Source: Erysipelotrichaceae bacterium
GTDB taxonomy: Bacteria; Bacillota_I; Bacilli_A; Erysipelotrichales; Erysipelotrichaceae
Assembly: GCA_024681275.1 (NCBI GenBank)
Contig: JAILBD010000041.1
Coordinates: forward strand, 1-6,668
Length of the DNA stretch: 6,668 nt
Reading direction: 5' to 3'
Position 1 is the first letter of the stretch, and every line of letters starts with the position of its first letter. This document shows, in pieces, positions 6,578-6,668 of the stretch. The notes beneath the pieces were generated by a model. It was not told the DNA's origin. It did no database searches and worked only from the letters and a program-made list of their open reading frames with translations. Made by a program: the position numbers and the translations under genes.

Positions 6578-6583
6578 ATTATA
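6578..6583 (-). promoter_or_regulatory. Perfect -10 (TATAAT) of the promoter for the 181-residue gene and nucleotidase
   Basis: The complement of 6578-6583 is TATAAT, giving an expected start near 6571, just upstream of the AAGGAG site at 6563-6568. No good -35 is seen at 16-18 nt: the best bases around 6600-6607 read AAAGAGG-like. This suggests dependence on an activator or on other upstream contacts. Confidence 0.6.
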
Positions 6584-6589
6584 TCCCAT

Positions 6590-6604
6590 AGAGGTTTGGC
6601 CTCT
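6590..6604. repeat. Small dyad (AGAGG/CCTCT) between divergent promoters
   Basis: AGAGG at 6590-6594 and CCTCT at 6600-6604 form a 5-bp inverted repeat around TTTGG. It lies between the minus-strand -10 and the plus-strand extended -10, so it could be an operator, but five-base dyads are common by chance. Confidence 0.25.
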
Positions 6605-6622
6605 TTCTCACTGTGCTAGAAT
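6596..6622 (+). promoter_or_regulatory. Candidate extended -10 promoter for the gene leaving the window
   Basis: TGCTAGAAT at 6614-6622 is an extended -10 (TGn plus TAGAAT, 5 of 6). A -35-like TTGGCC lies at 6596-6601 with a short 15-nt spacer; extended -10 promoters tolerate poor -35 elements. The predicted start near 6629 is upstream of the ATG at 6646. Confidence 0.5.
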
Positions 6623-6645
6623 AAAAACAGAAAAGAGAAGAGCAA

Positions 6646-6668
6646 ATGCGTATTGATCCAAGATTCAG
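6646..6668 (+). CDS. Start of a plus-strand gene cut off by the window edge
   Basis: An ATG at 6646 opens a frame reading MRIDPRF to the window end with no stop. It is preceded by a purine-rich AGAGAAGAG stretch (6634-6642) that is only a weak Shine-Dalgarno match, and by a plausible promoter. Seven codons are too few to assign a product, and even the start is provisional. Confidence 0.4.

Noticed and set aside
1..6668. Mobile element, phage, CRISPR or tRNA signatures
   Set aside because: I saw no direct-repeat arrays, transposase or integrase motifs, terminal inverted repeats or tRNA-like cloverleafs, and base composition looks even across the window.

Overview
The window reads as an ordinary chromosomal segment of a Bacillota (Firmicutes) bacterium. 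The signs are strong AAGGAG/AGGAGG ribosome-binding sites, a Y-family polymerase paired with a YolD-type protein, a Gram-positive-like Rho, and roughly half G+C. A gut Erysipelotrichia- or Lachnospiraceae-like lineage is my guess from protein flavour only. Coding density is high. I see no insertion sequence, CRISPR array, tRNA, rRNA or integrase.

Layout, plus strand: (1) the 3' end of an aldo/keto reductase carrying a C-terminal two-cluster ferredoxin-like domain, closed by a UUCG-loop terminator. (2) A Y-family translesion DNA polymerase of the UvrX/YqjW type with an intact catalytic triad and a beta-clamp motif, overlapping by 4 nt a YolD-like gene; together they look like an error-prone repair module. 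(3) A 129-residue protein of unknown function whose stop overlaps the start of rho, so unknown gene and rho form a coupled pair. Rho is complete, with all key ATPase and RNA-binding motifs.

Layout, minus strand: a 181-residue unknown protein is followed, with an 8-nt overlap, by a 505-residue 5'-nucleotidase-family metallophosphoesterase with no secretion signal. This pair converges on rho: the two stop codons abut (4498/4499) inside one palindrome that can act as a shared terminator. A divergent intergenic region (6555-6645) holds the promoter of the minus-strand pair and probably a promoter for a plus-strand gene of which only the first codons are visible.

I did not find a convincing undescribed system. 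The points most worth a second look are the unknown protein coupled to rho, the unknown aromatic-rich protein coupled to an apparently cytosolic nucleotidase, the back-to-back stop codons inside one hairpin, the polymerase start with no usable Shine-Dalgarno site, and a roughly four-fold excess of GATC across the window.
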